From: Bacillota bacterium
Lineage (GTDB): Bacteria; Bacillota; DTU030; DUMP01
Direction of reading: 5' to 3'
Assembly: GCA_012837285.1 (NCBI GenBank)
Contig: DURJ01000131.1
Location: 1 to 47,647, forward strand
DNA length: 47,647 nt
A program made the position numbers and the translations under genes. The notes beneath the pieces were generated by a model, which was not told the DNA's origin, made no database searches, and worked only from the letters and a program-made list of their open reading frames with translations. This document shows positions 34,688-44,298 of the stretch, one piece after another. Numbering within the stretch: the first letter of the stretch is position 1; the number at the start of each line of letters is the position of its first letter.

Positions 34688-36076
34688 TTACAGTGACGGT
34701 AACAATAGATTTAGAAGGAACAACACAGTGCAAGCTAGCGTTAGAGGCAACAAAAATGCTACCGCTGTCCAGAGCTTGCTGCCGGTTTCTTTTTTGATGG
34801 TCCATAAAGTGGTGCTACAAGGGAAATGAAGCAAAGAAAACAGCATTACTAAGATGGCAGTTTTGGCAGTCCAGCCGTGAGCCACCAGCAGCTGCTGCAA
34901 TTCGCTCAAGCTACCCGGCCACAGCAGGGCACCTTCGGCCAAATAGCCCATAACCACAATGGGTAGGACAATTTCGTTAGCCGGCAAACCGAGGAAAAAG
35001 GCCAGTAGAATAACGCCGTCAAGGCCTAGGCAACGGGCAAATTTGTCTAAGTGTCCAGCGGCTATACTTAGCATTGTCTCCGATCCCAGCGGGGTGTTGG
35101 CTAAGATCCAGGTAACAGCCCCTGCCGGTGCTGCCCAAACGATGGCCCGCATGAGCACGTGAATGGTACGATCTAAGACTGACCGGACCAAGATGCGCCC
35201 CACTTGTGGCGGTCGGTAGGGAGGAAGCTCCAGCACAAATGCTGACGGCACGCCCCGAAGCAGGGTACGGGTTAGCAGCCAAGACACACCCAAGGTAGTG
35301 CCGATCCCAACTAGAATCAGGGACAATACGGCAAACGATGCCAGGAATCCGGAATCAACACCGTAGAGAGTGCTGCCTAGGAAGATACTGCTTAAGGCAA
35401 TAAAGGTGGGAAAACGACCGTTGCAGGGCACGAAAGTATTAGTCAAGATTGCCACCAGCCGTTCCCGTGGGGAATCAATGATCCGACAGGCGATAACGCC
35501 GGCAGCATTGCAGCCGAAACCCATGCTCATGGTAAGGGCTTGCTTGCCGTGCGCCCCCGCCCATTGAAAGAAACGGTCCAGGTTAAAGGCTACCCGGGGC
35601 AAGTAGCCTAAGTCTTCAAGTAAGGTAAACAGAGGGAAGAAAATAGCCATGGGCGGAAGCATTACCGACACCACCCAGGCGGTACTACGGTAAATACCTA
35701 AGACCAAAAGACCGTGCAGCCAAGTGGGGGCGTTCATCGTTATGAACAAAGCGGAAAGAAAGTCTTCACCGACGTGAAAGAGTGCCGATAACATCTCTGA
35801 GGGGTGGTTAGCCCCTTCAAAAGTCAACCAAAACACAATTACCAGTAATGTTATCATTACCGGGAAGCCCAACCAGGGGGAAGTAAGTACCCGGTCTAAT
35901 CGTTCTTGCCAAGTGATTTTCGGACCGGACTCTATTTTCACTACTAGTTCCGCAATGGTTTGGGCAGTATCATAAATGCTATGAACCAGCTGATCGTGCG
36001 ATGGCGTTGGCAGGTCGGCAGCGAGCTGGCTGGCTTGCTGCAAAGCAGCTGCTTGGTTCGGATTTAGCCGAGCCAT
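34688..36076 (-). CDS. feoB: FeoB membrane part (ferrous iron permease), separate gene
   Basis: A 462-aa protein equal to the membrane half of FeoB. It has about eight to ten helices and the family Gate motifs GFGCNAAGVIACRIIDSPRE, LTNTFVPCNGRFPTFIAL and LPANEIVLPIVVMGYL. The GTPase that normally precedes it is encoded separately; the ATG at 36076 overlaps the end of the GTPase gene by 13 nt in another frame (ATGGCTCGGCTAA). Residues 1-55 look like the helical linker that follows the GTPase in fused FeoB. It imports Fe(II). Confidence 0.93.
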   Translation of the reverse strand: MARLNPNQAAALQQASQLAADLPTPSHDQLVHSIYDTAQTIAELVVKIESGPKITWQERLDRVLTSPWLGFPVMITLLVIVFWLTFEGANHPSEMLSALFHVGEDFLSALFITMNAPTWLHGLLVLGIYRSTAWVVSVMLPPMAIFFPLFTLLEDLGYLPRVAFNLDRFFQWAGAHGKQALTMSMGFGCNAAGVIACRIIDSPRERLVAILTNTFVPCNGRFPTFIALSSIFLGSTLYGVDSGFLASFAVLSLILVGIGTTLGVSWLLTRTLLRGVPSAFVLELPPYRPPQVGRILVRSVLDRTIHVLMRAIVWAAPAGAVTWILANTPLGSETMLSIAAGHLDKFARCLGLDGVILLAFFLGLPANEIVLPIVVMGYLAEGALLWPGSLSELQQLLVAHGWTAKTAILVMLFSLLHFPCSTTLWTIKKETGSKLWTAVAFLLPLTLACTVLFLLNLLLPSL

Positions 36077-36810
36077 GGAGCCACCTTCTTTGTGGCCCGG
36101 GCAAGAACAGGGGCGGTAGCTGGCGTTTGTTCTTGTTCTTGGTCCAGAAGGCGTTGTAGCAAACTGTTGTCCCGCTCCAGTATGCGCAGAGCTAACCAGC
36201 GGGGAGAAAACTGCGAAGCCAGCGGTGCCAATTCCGCCGTAATAACAGCCAGGGATGCTTCTATGTCGGCGCCGTAACGTACAAAACGGGGAGAGCGGAT
36301 AGAATGTCTGTTACCGATGTCCCGGATGGCAGTTTTAAGGGCCGCCATTCCTTCACCGGATCGAGCTACGCTGGGTATGCAGGGGACACCAAGCTCAGCA
36401 GCCAGTCTATCTGTATCTATAGCCAAACCTTGGCGGCGGGCTTCATCCATCAGGTTAACGCAAACCACAGTTTTAGGGGTTAGTTCAAGTATTTGCAACA
36501 CTAGATTCAGATTTCTCTCCAGGCAGGTGGCGTCTACCACCACCACTGTGACATCAGGTGCTTCAAACAAAATGAAATCCCTGGCAACTTCTTCCTCCGG
36601 GGAGTTAGCAAACAAAGAGTAAGTGCCGGGTAGATCAACGATGGTATAGGCGGTATTTTGCCAGGCAAATGAGCCCGTGGCCAAGGTAACTGTCTTTCCG
36701 GGCCAGTTACCGGTATGCTGATTAAGGCCGGTTAACGCGTTAAAAACGGTACTTTTGCCGGTGTTTGGGTTGCCGGCCAGTGCTACAACCGGTCGTGCCA
36801 AGCTGGTCAT
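36064..36810 (-). CDS. feoB: FeoB GTPase part, separate gene
   Basis: A 248-aa soluble GTPase equal to the N-terminal domain of FeoB. G1 is GNPNTGKSTVFNALTG, G2 lies in HTGNWPGKTV, G3 is DLPGTYSL, G4 is NLMDEA and G5 is SVARSGEG. The helical GDI-like region follows to the end (VAPWLG). It ends inside the beginning of the permease gene with a 13-nt overlap, so the two are translationally coupled. It starts with 4-nt overlap to feoA. Confidence 0.94.
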   Translation of the reverse strand: MTSLARPVVALAGNPNTGKSTVFNALTGLNQHTGNWPGKTVTLATGSFAWQNTAYTIVDLPGTYSLFANSPEEEVARDFILFEAPDVTVVVVDATCLERNLNLVLQILELTPKTVVCVNLMDEARRQGLAIDTDRLAAELGVPCIPSVARSGEGMAALKTAIRDIGNRHSIRSPRFVRYGADIEASLAVITAELAPLASQFSPRWLALRILERDNSLLQRLLDQEQEQTPATAPVLARATKKVAPWLG

Positions 36811-37064
36811 GGTTCCAACCTCCTCACCATAATTAACTGCGCTTCCTTGGCCCTAAGGGCCAAGGTTGTGCCGCGTACGCGATAAGCACTAGGGTCACCC
36901 ATCGGGCTGGAGAAGGCGACCGCTGTTTGTGTTCCAGGAACAAGTCCCAGGTCCAGAAGGCGGCGCTTTATACCGCCCGTCATTTCCAGGGAAATAATCT
37001 GTGCTGACTGGCCAGACGGTAACATACTAAGCGGTATCAGCGTTTCTTTATTGTCAGTGATCAT
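36807..37064 (-). CDS. feoA: FeoA
   Basis: An 85-aa SH3-like FeoA protein, the small cytoplasmic partner required for FeoB iron uptake. The typical LLDLGLVPGTQTAVAFSSPMGDP stretch appears as RRLLDLGLVPG and SPMGDPSAYRVRGTTLALR. It overlaps the GTPase gene by 4 nt. ATG 37064 has an AGGTGACC-type site. First gene of the iron operon. Confidence 0.93.
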   Translation of the reverse strand: MITDNKETLIPLSMLPSGQSAQIISLEMTGGIKRRLLDLGLVPGTQTAVAFSSPMGDPSAYRVRGTTLALRAKEAQLIMVRRLEP

Positions 37065-37096
37065 TTAGGTCACCTCACTTAGACAACGCAAACAAA

Positions 37097-37135
37097 CTTA
37101 GCCTCGCCTTATAACTGGTTTATTCTATGACTAAA
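37097..37135 (-). promoter_or_regulatory. feoA promoter with candidate metal-repressor box
   Basis: On the minus strand TTTTAG, 17 bp and TATAAG form a modest promoter; CTTAGCCTCG (37097-37106) at its downstream edge resembles a DtxR half-site and recurs at 34537. Confidence 0.4.
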
Positions 37136-37155
37136 ACCCGATAAAGGTCACCGAC

Positions 37156-37184
37156 TTGTCGTGTTTGCACCTAGAAGATAATGT
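37156..37184 (+). promoter_or_regulatory. Probable promoter of the dipeptidase gene
   Basis: TTGTCG (37156-37161), 17-bp spacer, TAATGT (37179-37184), about 100 nt before the GTG start. Confidence 0.5.
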
Positions 37185-37286
37185 CTGACTGTCGAAGATA
37201 ACTCCTGTTGGCAGGGAAGAGGGTGTCTTAGATGGAAGTATTATCCCAGATCAAAAGAGAGTGACGGCAAGAAAGGGCGATGTACG

Positions 37287-38243
37287 GTGGAACAGACGAC
37301 GAACTATTTTGTTATCGATGGTCATTGTGATGCTTTGTATCAACTGGAACAAGAGGCCGGCCAGGGTTCGCTAAAGCAGCGACCTCAAGGACAGGTCGAT
37401 ATTAAACGCCTACAAGAAGGCCAAGTGGTAGCTCAGTTTTTTGCCCTCTATGGCGGGGAGCCTAACCGGCTACTCCTGGCTCAGTCCAGTGCTCTAAAGC
37501 AGATTAAGTTACTTTATCGTGAACTTAGAGTTAATCCGGAATTGATGCTAGCCTTTAACCAAGCTGATGTTATAAAAGCACAACAAGAGGGCAAAATTGC
37601 GGTTATCCTCAGTCTGGAAGGCGGTGAGGCACTCGGCGATGATCCTGGGTTACTGGAAGTGTTCTACCGCTTAGGGGTAAGGTCTCTGGGTCTAACCTGG
37701 AATCAGCGTAATCTGTTGGCTTCCGGTGTGGATGACGGTGACTCCGGCGGCGGCCTTACCGCTTTGGGCGGCGAAGCGGTAAAGGTAGCCCAGAACCTAG
37801 GCATACTACTGGATGTATCTCATCTTAGCGCCAGGTCGTTCTGGGATTTAATTGATTACGCCCGGGGACCGGTCATCGCTTCTCATTCCTCGGCCTTTGC
37901 TCTTTGCCCACACCCGCGCAATCTTACTGACCAGCAGGCTCGGGCTGTGGCCCAAACCGGCGGTGTTATCGGTGTGAATTTCCACTCGCCGTTCTTATGT
38001 AAACAGGGTGGGGCTAAGTTGATCGATGTGGTGAACCATATTGATTACTTGGTGCAATTGGTGGGGCCTAAGCATGTGGGGCTAGGGTCAGATTTCGATG
38101 GCATCCCAGCCGGTCCCCAGGGACTGGAGGGACCGCACCGGTTTCCGGATCTAGCTCGGGCCCTGACTGAGCGCGGGTATAAGGATCAAGAAGTGAGGGC
38201 CATTATGGGCTTGAATTTTTTGCGAGTTCTTCCATCAACTTAG
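37287..38243 (+). CDS. Membrane (renal)-type dipeptidase, peptidase M19
   Basis: A 318-aa zinc dipeptidase. The HxD metal motif is in VIDGHCDALY, with a bridging Glu in ILSLEGGEAL, later His residues in DVSHLSARSFWDL and IASHSSAFAL, and HVGLGSDFDGIP near the end. Bacterial M19 enzymes hydrolyse dipeptides, including those with a D-residue at the C-terminus. No signal peptide, so cytoplasmic. GTG 37287. Possible link to D-amino-acid turnover; no operon partner. Confidence 0.93.
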   Translation: MEQTTNYFVIDGHCDALYQLEQEAGQGSLKQRPQGQVDIKRLQEGQVVAQFFALYGGEPNRLLLAQSSALKQIKLLYRELRVNPELMLAFNQADVIKAQQEGKIAVILSLEGGEALGDDPGLLEVFYRLGVRSLGLTWNQRNLLASGVDDGDSGGGLTALGGEAVKVAQNLGILLDVSHLSARSFWDLIDYARGPVIASHSSAFALCPHPRNLTDQQARAVAQTGGVIGVNFHSPFLCKQGGAKLIDVVNHIDYLVQLVGPKHVGLGSDFDGIPAGPQGLEGPHRFPDLARALTERGYKDQEVRAIMGLNFLRVLPST

Positions 38244-38282
38244 GTATTAAGACTCAAAACCAGCCCGTTTCTTGCTGGAGAG

Positions 38283-38291
38283 TGATATAAT
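38283..38291 (+). promoter_or_regulatory. Extended -10 promoter of the capA-type gene
   Basis: TGATATAAT (TGN plus TATAAT at 38286-38291) without a clear -35, about 65 nt before the start codon. Confidence 0.5.
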
Positions 38292-38355
38292 AAGGGCTGT
38301 TTGTTGGTAAAGACTAGAAAGGAATGGGTCAGTCAAGCCAGAGAGGGGGAGAAGG

Positions 38356-39405
38356 TTGACCAAGATTAGAATCGGCGGCGGGACAGCTGCGGCCCTGATG
38401 GTAGTTTTCGTTGTCGTCGGTTGTGGGCTCGGCAACGCTGTTACAGCTGGAGAAGATCCGGCCAAAACAGCGGCAGAATTGCCGGCACCGACGCTAATTA
38501 CGGTGGCGGCGGTGGGAGATGTGATGGCCCATATGCCCCAGGTACACGGAGCTTGGGATCCGGAGCGGCAGGTGTATGATTTTAGCCCTTCTTTCAGGGA
38601 AATTGCCCCTTACTTAAGCAGTGCCGACCTTACTATCGCCAACTTAGAAACAGTGCTGGACGACAGCCGTCCGTACCACGGTTATCCGCGCTTCAATAGC
38701 CCCAGCAGTTTGGCTGTAGCCTTAAAGGAAGCCGGGGTAGACGTGGTCACTACTGCCAACAACCATGCTTTGGATCAAGATGAAAGCGGGCTGCTAAACA
38801 GCTTGGATCACTTGGATCAGATCGGCCTTTTGCATACGGGCACTTTTCGGACAGAGACCGAGCGACAACCATTGTTGATATCGGTGCCAGGATTTGATTT
38901 GGCTTGTTTGGCTTACACTACCACTACCAATGGTTTGCCGGTGCCGATAGGCAAAGACTACTTAGTAAATATATGGGACCAAGAAAAGGCCGCGGCTGAT
39001 ATCCGGTGTGCCCGCCAGCAGGGGGCGGAGTTTGTCATCACCTGTATCCATTTTGGTCCCGAGTATCAGCGTCAGCCGTCGGCACAGCAGCAGCAGATTG
39101 CACAGGAACTAATAGACGCCGGTGCAGACTTGGTCCTGGGATGCCACCCCCATGTGGTACAACCGTGGGCTGAGCAGATGAAACCAAATAGTGATGAGCG
39201 AGTTCTTATTGTCTACTCACTGGGCAACTTTATTTCCAACCAATACTTCCCTTATACTGATCGCGGTATTATTCTTTACGTTACTCTAGCCAAGGATCCT
39301 CTCTCGGGCATCATCAACGTTGATTCCTATGAAGTTGTGCCCACACGGGTTCTGCGGGAGCAGCGCCATACCGTTGTAGTGGATGATAAACTAGAATTTC
39401 CCTAG
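38356..39405 (+). CDS. CapA-family lipoprotein (metallophosphatase-like)
   Basis: A 349-aa exported protein. The N-terminal signal ends in a lipobox (VVVGC, Cys23), so it should be anchored outside the membrane. The rest is the CapA fold: [45 protein letters not shown] and [11 protein letters not shown], with metal-binding Asp, Asn and His residues of a metallophosphatase-like site. Relatives take part in poly-gamma-glutamate capsule synthesis or release, but no capBC is nearby, so the role is open. TTG 38356 follows GGGGGAGAAGG. Confidence 0.9.
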   Translation: MTKIRIGGGTAAALMVVFVVVGCGLGNAVTAGEDPAKTAAELPAPTLITVAAVGDVMAHMPQVHGAWDPERQVYDFSPSFREIAPYLSSADLTIANLETVLDDSRPYHGYPRFNSPSSLAVALKEAGVDVVTTANNHALDQDESGLLNSLDHLDQIGLLHTGTFRTETERQPLLISVPGFDLACLAYTTTTNGLPVPIGKDYLVNIWDQEKAAADIRCARQQGAEFVITCIHFGPEYQRQPSAQQQQIAQELIDAGADLVLGCHPHVVQPWAEQMKPNSDERVLIVYSLGNFISNQYFPYTDRGIILYVTLAKDPLSGIINVDSYEVVPTRVLREQRHTVVVDDKLEFP

Positions 39406-39456
39406 CCAGAGAATTGCCAGCGGGGGCCCGACACGGACCTTGTGTAGGGGTGGGCC

Positions 39457-39518
39457 CTCTGTGGCTGCTTGTTTCCCGGGCCGGGACGGAGTCCGGCCCT
39501 CCGCGGCCGCCCACAGAG
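39457..39518 (+). ncRNA. Nested hairpin in the typA leader
   Basis: CTCTGTGG (39457-39464) pairs with CCACAGAG (39511-39518); inside it GGGCCGG (39478-39484) pairs with CCGGCCC (39493-39499). The structure is followed by no U-tract and lies 33 nt before the TypA start. It may be a regulatory leader, or a terminator of the capA-type gene without a tail. Confidence 0.5.
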
Positions 39519-39550
39519 TTATGGTTAGACTAACTGTCGGAGGAGATATT

Positions 39551-41392
39551 ATGGAGCTTAGAAACATTGCTATTATTGCTCATGTAGATCACGGTAAGAC
39601 CACTTTGGTTGATACTTTGCTACATCAAACCGGTGTGTTTCGGAGTCACCAAGAAGTAAGAGATCGCGTTCTCGACTCCGGTGAGCTGGAACGGGAACGG
39701 GGAATCACGATATTGGCCAAGAACACAGCGGTCTTTTATCGAGACACCAAGATTAACATTGTGGATACCCCCGGCCATGCCGATTTTGGCGGCGAGGTTG
39801 AACGAGTATTGTCCATGGTGGACGGTGCGTTGCTGCTGGTGGATGCCTTTGAAGGGCCCATGCCCCAGACCCGGTTTGTACTGGAGAAAGCGTTAGTGCA
39901 GGGAATAAAACTGTTAGTTGTTATCAATAAAATTGACCGCCAAGGAGCACGGCCGCAAGAAGTGGTGGATGAAGTACTTGATTTATTCATTAATCTGGGT
40001 GCCACTGAAGAGCAAATAGAATTTCCGGTGCTGTACGGTTCGGCCCGAGCCGGAGCTTTACACCCCGATCTGGACCAAGCGGAACGCTTGTTGGCGGCCG
40101 GAAAGCAAGATATCCTGCCGCTGCTGGAGGCAATATTAGACTATATACCCGGGCCCAGCGGTAACCCGGAGGCGCCGTTGCAGCTTTTGGTGACCACCCT
40201 TGATTGGAGCGATTATGTCGGGCGGATAGCCATCGGCCGAATTGACAACGGTATGCTCCATCCCGGACAGGAAGTGGCCGTAGCCCGAGGGGATGAAGAA
40301 CCGGTACTGACTAGAATTGCCGATGTGTTCACTTTCCAAAGCCTGAAACGAGTTCCCATCGAGGCAGCGCTAGCCGGCGATATTGTGGCTGTAACCGGAC
40401 TGGGAGATGTAGATATCGGCGTTACGGTAATGGATCCCAACGATCCGAGACCGTTGCCGCCGATTACGGTGGATGAACCGACGCTTACCATGACGTTTCG
40501 AGTGAACGACAGTCCTTTTGCCGGCGAGGAAGGCGACTACCTCACCTCACGCCAGCTGCGCCAGAGGCTGTGGAAAGAGGCACGCAAAGATGTGGCCTTA
40601 AGGGTGGAAGAGACTGATACTCCGGACGCGTTCACTGTGGCCGGTCGGGGAGAACTGCATCTGGCCATTCTAATCGAAACCATGCGGCGTGAAGGTTATG
40701 AACTAGCTGTCTCCAAACCAAATGTAATAATGAAAGAAATCAATGGGATCCAGCATGAACCGTTGGAACGAGTAACCGTCGATGTTGGACAGGAATATAC
40801 CGGCGCTGTTATTGAGGGACTGGGAATACGTAAAGGTGAGCTACAAAGCATGACACCTCGGGGCGACGACCGCGTGCGGTTGGAGTTTGTTGTCCCCATG
40901 CGTGGACTGATCGGCTATGCTTCTCAGTTCGCTACCGAAACCAAGGGCTCCGGCATTTTAAACCAAAACTTCGCTGGCTACGGGCCCTATCGTGGACCAG
41001 TACCAACTCGTCCCGGTGGCAGTTTGGTAGCCTGGGAAGAAGGCGAAGCCACCGCTTATGCCATCAGTAACATTCAGGAGCGGGGTACACTCTTTGTTAC
41101 GCCCGGCACCCGGGTTTATCAGGGAATGATTGTGGGAGAAAACTCCCGACCGGTTGATATCGATGTGAACATAGCCAAAAAAAGACACGTGACCAACATC
41201 CGGTCGGCCACGTCGGAAATAGCTGTGAAGTTAGATGAACCGCGGATTCTAACGTTGGAACAGGCGCTGGCTTACATTAATAACGACGAGCTGGTAGAAA
41301 TAACCCCCAAAAGCATTAGATTGCGGAAGCTGATCTTAAACCGGGACGAACGCAAAGATGCTAAGTACCACGGAGGGGGTCAGGAGTCTTAA
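39551..41392 (+). CDS. typA: Ribosome-associated GTPase TypA/BipA
   Basis: A 613-aa translational GTPase, normal length. It begins [20 protein letters not shown] with the P-loop, then [27 protein letters not shown] (G3) and [12 protein letters not shown] (G4). The C-terminal domain carries [13 protein letters not shown] and GERGTLFV-like segments typical of BipA. It assists 50S assembly and growth at low temperature. ATG 39551 follows GGAGGAG; the frame is open upstream but covers the leader hairpin. Its last 32 nt overlap the convergent hydrogenase-like gene. Confidence 0.96.
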   Translation: MELRNIAIIAHVDHGKTTLVDTLLHQTGVFRSHQEVRDRVLDSGELERERGITILAKNTAVFYRDTKINIVDTPGHADFGGEVERVLSMVDGALLLVDAFEGPMPQTRFVLEKALVQGIKLLVVINKIDRQGARPQEVVDEVLDLFINLGATEEQIEFPVLYGSARAGALHPDLDQAERLLAAGKQDILPLLEAILDYIPGPSGNPEAPLQLLVTTLDWSDYVGRIAIGRIDNGMLHPGQEVAVARGDEEPVLTRIADVFTFQSLKRVPIEAALAGDIVAVTGLGDVDIGVTVMDPNDPRPLPPITVDEPTLTMTFRVNDSPFAGEEGDYLTSRQLRQRLWKEARKDVALRVEETDTPDAFTVAGRGELHLAILIETMRREGYELAVSKPNVIMKEINGIQHEPLERVTVDVGQEYTGAVIEGLGIRKGELQSMTPRGDDRVRLEFVVPMRGLIGYASQFATETKGSGILNQNFAGYGPYRGPVPTRPGGSLVAWEEGEATAYAISNIQERGTLFVTPGTRVYQGMIVGENSRPVDIDVNIAKKRHVTNIRSATSEIAVKLDEPRILTLEQALAYINNDELVEITPKSIRLRKLILNRDERKDAKYHGGGQES

Positions 41393-42740
41393 CTGAGTGC
41401 AGCTTCACTGCCTGGCCGTACCTGGTATAGAGTCGATGGGCACGCCGGTTGCGGACGGCTTCGCCGATGGGTGCTCGGTCGGCAAACGTGTCGACCTGGG
41501 TCTTTCCGGTTTCTGGGGGGATAAGCTTTCCTGGGCCACCGACGCAGCCGCCGACACAGGCCATACCCTCAATAAAAGTTGCGTCGAGCAAACCTTGTTC
41601 AGCCAGTTTCAGCAGCTGGCTGCATTCTTTAATACCGTTGCCGCGCTGGATCCTAACTTCTAAACTGGGAGCCAGGGTGTTGATGCTACGGACAATGGCG
41701 GTGGAGACACCGCCGCTACGCCCGTAGATACGCCCGTCGTGGCTGGCATCAGCTAGATCGGCAGTTTGAGTTGCACCGTCAACTTCGATTCCACCGGCTT
41801 GGAGCATGGCCGCGGTTTCTTCAAAGGTAAGAACAAAGTCGACGGCGCCGGCCAGCTCCGGTTGGCGGGCTTCTGATTTCTTAGCGATACAGGGGCCGAT
41901 AAACACTACCTTGAGCTTAGGGTTTTCGGCTTTGAGCAATCGTCCGATGGCGATCATGGGGGAAACGGAATCAGAGATGAGATGAGCCAGGAGGGGCCGA
42001 AACTTCTGTACCAGGCGAATAAAAGGCGGGCAACAGCAGGATGTGATCATGAACAGATCGCCGCGTTGTCGGCGGCGGATATATTCCTCGGCTTCTTTAA
42101 TGGTGATCACGTCGGCTCCTAAAGCAACTTCCACCACGCGATCAAAGCCGAAAGCTGTAAGGGCAGCGCGAACTTGTTCGCCGAAAACACCGGGACCGAA
42201 TTGACCGGCGAAAGCGGGCGCCACCACCGCCGCCACTTCTTGCGTCTGATCCATCAGTAGCTGGGCAACCTGAACGATTTCTGTCTTGTCCGAAAGAGCG
42301 GCGGCACGGCAAGCACCGATGCAGAACCCACAGCCCAGGCAGCGGTCGTTGTTGATATGGCGCCCGTGCTCATTTCGTTCTAAGGCGTCGGTGATACAGG
42401 CGAGTTCGGCTGCGCACTCCAGGTCGCTGCAGCTACGGCAGGCTGCGGGAATAGCAGATATCAGCGGCTTTTCCGGGGCCGAAAGGAAAGGAGCCCGCCG
42501 GGCGGCTTGAATCAAGTTTTCCCCACCGGTTCGGGGATTAAGGCCTAGGGTGCTACGGACTAAGGCTTCGGCGATTAAGCGGGCCTCTTTCGGCTGCTCG
42601 AGCAACCGAAACCAATAATCGGCGGCTTCAGCTGCTATCACGTCTATTTGGTGTGGCAAATCGCCGTTTAAAGTGGCATAAGTGATCTTGTGCCACAGCT
42701 GACGGCGCAAAGCTTGAGCCGGGGTAATTTCCAGCTTCAC
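41361..42740 (-). CDS. [FeFe]-hydrogenase-like iron-sulphur protein
   Basis: A 459-aa protein. Residues about 101-144 hold eight cysteines of two iron-sulphur sites (CRSCSDLEC...; [11 protein letters not shown]). The H-cluster domain follows with three signatures: ITSCCCPPF (233-240), [11 protein letters not shown] (282-291) and [12 protein letters not shown] (393-404). All H-cluster ligating cysteines are present, but the motifs differ from catalytic TSCCPxW / MPCxxK / FMACPGGC forms and look like the sensory or ancestral groups (C/D). The N-terminal 95 residues are unassigned. No small subunit is adjacent. It begins 39 nt after metQ on the same strand. Confidence 0.85.
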   Translation of the reverse strand: MKLEITPAQALRRQLWHKITYATLNGDLPHQIDVIAAEAADYWFRLLEQPKEARLIAEALVRSTLGLNPRTGGENLIQAARRAPFLSAPEKPLISAIPAACRSCSDLECAAELACITDALERNEHGRHINNDRCLGCGFCIGACRAAALSDKTEIVQVAQLLMDQTQEVAAVVAPAFAGQFGPGVFGEQVRAALTAFGFDRVVEVALGADVITIKEAEEYIRRRQRGDLFMITSCCCPPFIRLVQKFRPLLAHLISDSVSPMIAIGRLLKAENPKLKVVFIGPCIAKKSEARQPELAGAVDFVLTFEETAAMLQAGGIEVDGATQTADLADASHDGRIYGRSGGVSTAIVRSINTLAPSLEVRIQRGNGIKECSQLLKLAEQGLLDATFIEGMACVGGCVGGPGKLIPPETGKTQVDTFADRAPIGEAVRNRRAHRLYTRYGQAVKLHSVKTPDPLRGT

Positions 42741-42779
42741 AGTATCACCCCGGCTCTAGTTTGCCCTAATGTTCGGTTG

Positions 42780-43613
42780 TTAGAACGCCGGTACTACGGC
42801 ACCTTCGTATTTTTCTTCAATAAATTTCTTCACCGCTTCGTTGTTCAGAGCTTGGGCCACTTTCTTTAGGGCGGCGCTATCTTTATCTTCGGCTCGTACC
42901 ACCAGCACGTTGGCATAGGGCGAATCTTTGTCTTCGATAAAGATGGCATCGGCTTTAGGATTGAGTCCAGCCGGCAGGGCGTAGTTAGTGTTGATGACGG
43001 CAAAATCCACTTCGTCCAAAGTGCGGGGCAGGGAGGCCGCCTCCAGCTCATTGATTTGTAGCTGCTTGGGGTTGGCGGCAATGTCCAGGGGCGTGGCTGT
43101 GAGCCCCACTCCTTCTTTTAAGGTAAGAAGGCCTGCCTTCTGCAGTAGCAGCAGCGCTCGCCCGCAGTTGGTAGCATCGTTGGGGATAGCTACTACCGCT
43201 TTTTCCGGTATGTCGTTGATGCTGGCAATCTTTTTGGAGTACACTCCTAACGGCTCTACGTGAACCTTGGCAATGGGTACCAGATCAGTTCCGGCACCTT
43301 CGTTATAAGTCTCCAGATACGGTACATGCTGGAAGTAGTTGGCGTCCAGTTCCTTACCGGCTAAGCTGGGATTCAGCTGAGTCCAATCACTGAACTCTTG
43401 TATATCAAGCTCAATGCCTTCCTGTTCCAATTCAGGCTTGATGAAGCTCAGCACTTCGGCATGGGGAACAGATGTAGCTCCTATTTTTACCGTAACAACT
43501 TCCTCACCGGAATTGTTGTCTGCTTCCGGCTCGGCCGGGGCAGTGCAGGCACCCAGAGTGAACAGCAGAATAACAGCTAGAGCGATAACAGCAATACGTT
43601 GAAACAAGTTCAA
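42780..43613 (-). CDS. metQ: Methionine ABC transporter substrate-binding lipoprotein MetQ
   Basis: A 277-aa NLPA/MetQ lipoprotein: signal peptide with lipobox LGAC (Cys23), then the mature domain (VKIGATSVPHAEVLSFIKPE, YFQHVPYLE, NDATNCGRALLLLQ). It binds methionine outside the cell and delivers it to MetNI. TTG 43613 directly follows the metI stop, with AGGAGG 9 nt upstream. The operon is preceded by a SAM-I riboswitch, which agrees with methionine as substrate. Confidence 0.95.
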   Translation of the reverse strand: MNLFQRIAVIALAVILLFTLGACTAPAEPEADNNSGEEVVTVKIGATSVPHAEVLSFIKPELEQEGIELDIQEFSDWTQLNPSLAGKELDANYFQHVPYLETYNEGAGTDLVPIAKVHVEPLGVYSKKIASINDIPEKAVVAIPNDATNCGRALLLLQKAGLLTLKEGVGLTATPLDIAANPKQLQINELEAASLPRTLDEVDFAVINTNYALPAGLNPKADAIFIEDKDSPYANVLVVRAEDKDSAALKKVAQALNNEAVKKFIEEKYEGAVVPAF

Positions 43614-44297
43614 TTACTCCAACCTCCTTTGTCCTTTCGACGCTTTTAAAGCCAGGGAATTACCCACTGATTGTGTGACTTGGACCAAGACAATAAGGAT
43701 AACCACTGTTTCCAGAAGGACATCATTGCGAAACCGTTGGTAACCATAGCGAATGGCAATGTCCCCCAGACCGCCACCGCCGATGGCACCGGCCATGGCT
43801 GAGTATCCGACCAGATTGATGGCAGTGAGGGTAAAGCCAAGCAGCAGTGCCGGCCACGCTTCCGGCAGCAATACTTTGGCAATTATCTGGAGCGGCGAGG
43901 CTCCCATAGACTCAGCGGCCTCGATAACACCGGGTTCGATTTCCCTAAGGGAGTTTTCCACTACCCGGGCTACAAACGGCACGGCGGCCACAGCCAGCGG
44001 GAAAATGGCGCCCCGGGTACCAATAGACACGCCTACCAGCAATTTTGTGATCGGCATCAACAAAAAGAGCAAGATCACAAACGGTATCGAGCGTCCAGTA
44101 TTGACGATGCTGCTTAAAATGGCGTTTAGTTGTTGCCGGGGAAGAATATGTCCCGGCGCAGTGACCACTAACAATACGCCCAACGGTACCCCAACAGCCA
44201 AAGCTATGGCCAGAGACAGCCCTACCATGTACAGTGTTTGCCCAGTGGCTGTCAAAATCAGTTTCTGCAGGGCTTTATCAGCCAGAAGAGCTGACAC
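43614..44297 (-). CDS. metI: Methionine ABC transporter permease MetI
   Basis: A 227-aa permease with five or so helices. The EAA-type loop that contacts the ATPase is EAAESMGASPLQIIAKVLLPEA. TGRSIPFVILLFLLMPITKL and GAIGGGGLGDIAIRYGYQRF are typical MetI. It begins at GTG 44297 just after the metN stop and ends one base before the metQ start. Confidence 0.95.
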   Translation of the reverse strand: MSALLADKALQKLILTATGQTLYMVGLSLAIALAVGVPLGVLLVVTAPGHILPRQQLNAILSSIVNTGRSIPFVILLFLLMPITKLLVGVSIGTRGAIFPLAVAAVPFVARVVENSLREIEPGVIEAAESMGASPLQIIAKVLLPEAWPALLLGFTLTAINLVGYSAMAGAIGGGGLGDIAIRYGYQRFRNDVLLETVVILIVLVQVTQSVGNSLALKASKGQRRLE

Positions 44298-44298
44298 T

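Noticed and set aside
36064-36076. Frameshift error in feoB
   Set aside because: Both parts end and begin at sensible domain borders with a short start-stop overlap, so a natural split is more likely.
39440-39550. N-terminal extension of TypA
   Set aside because: The region is a GC-rich hairpin; [18 protein letters not shown] is the normal TypA beginning and has GGAGGAG upstream.
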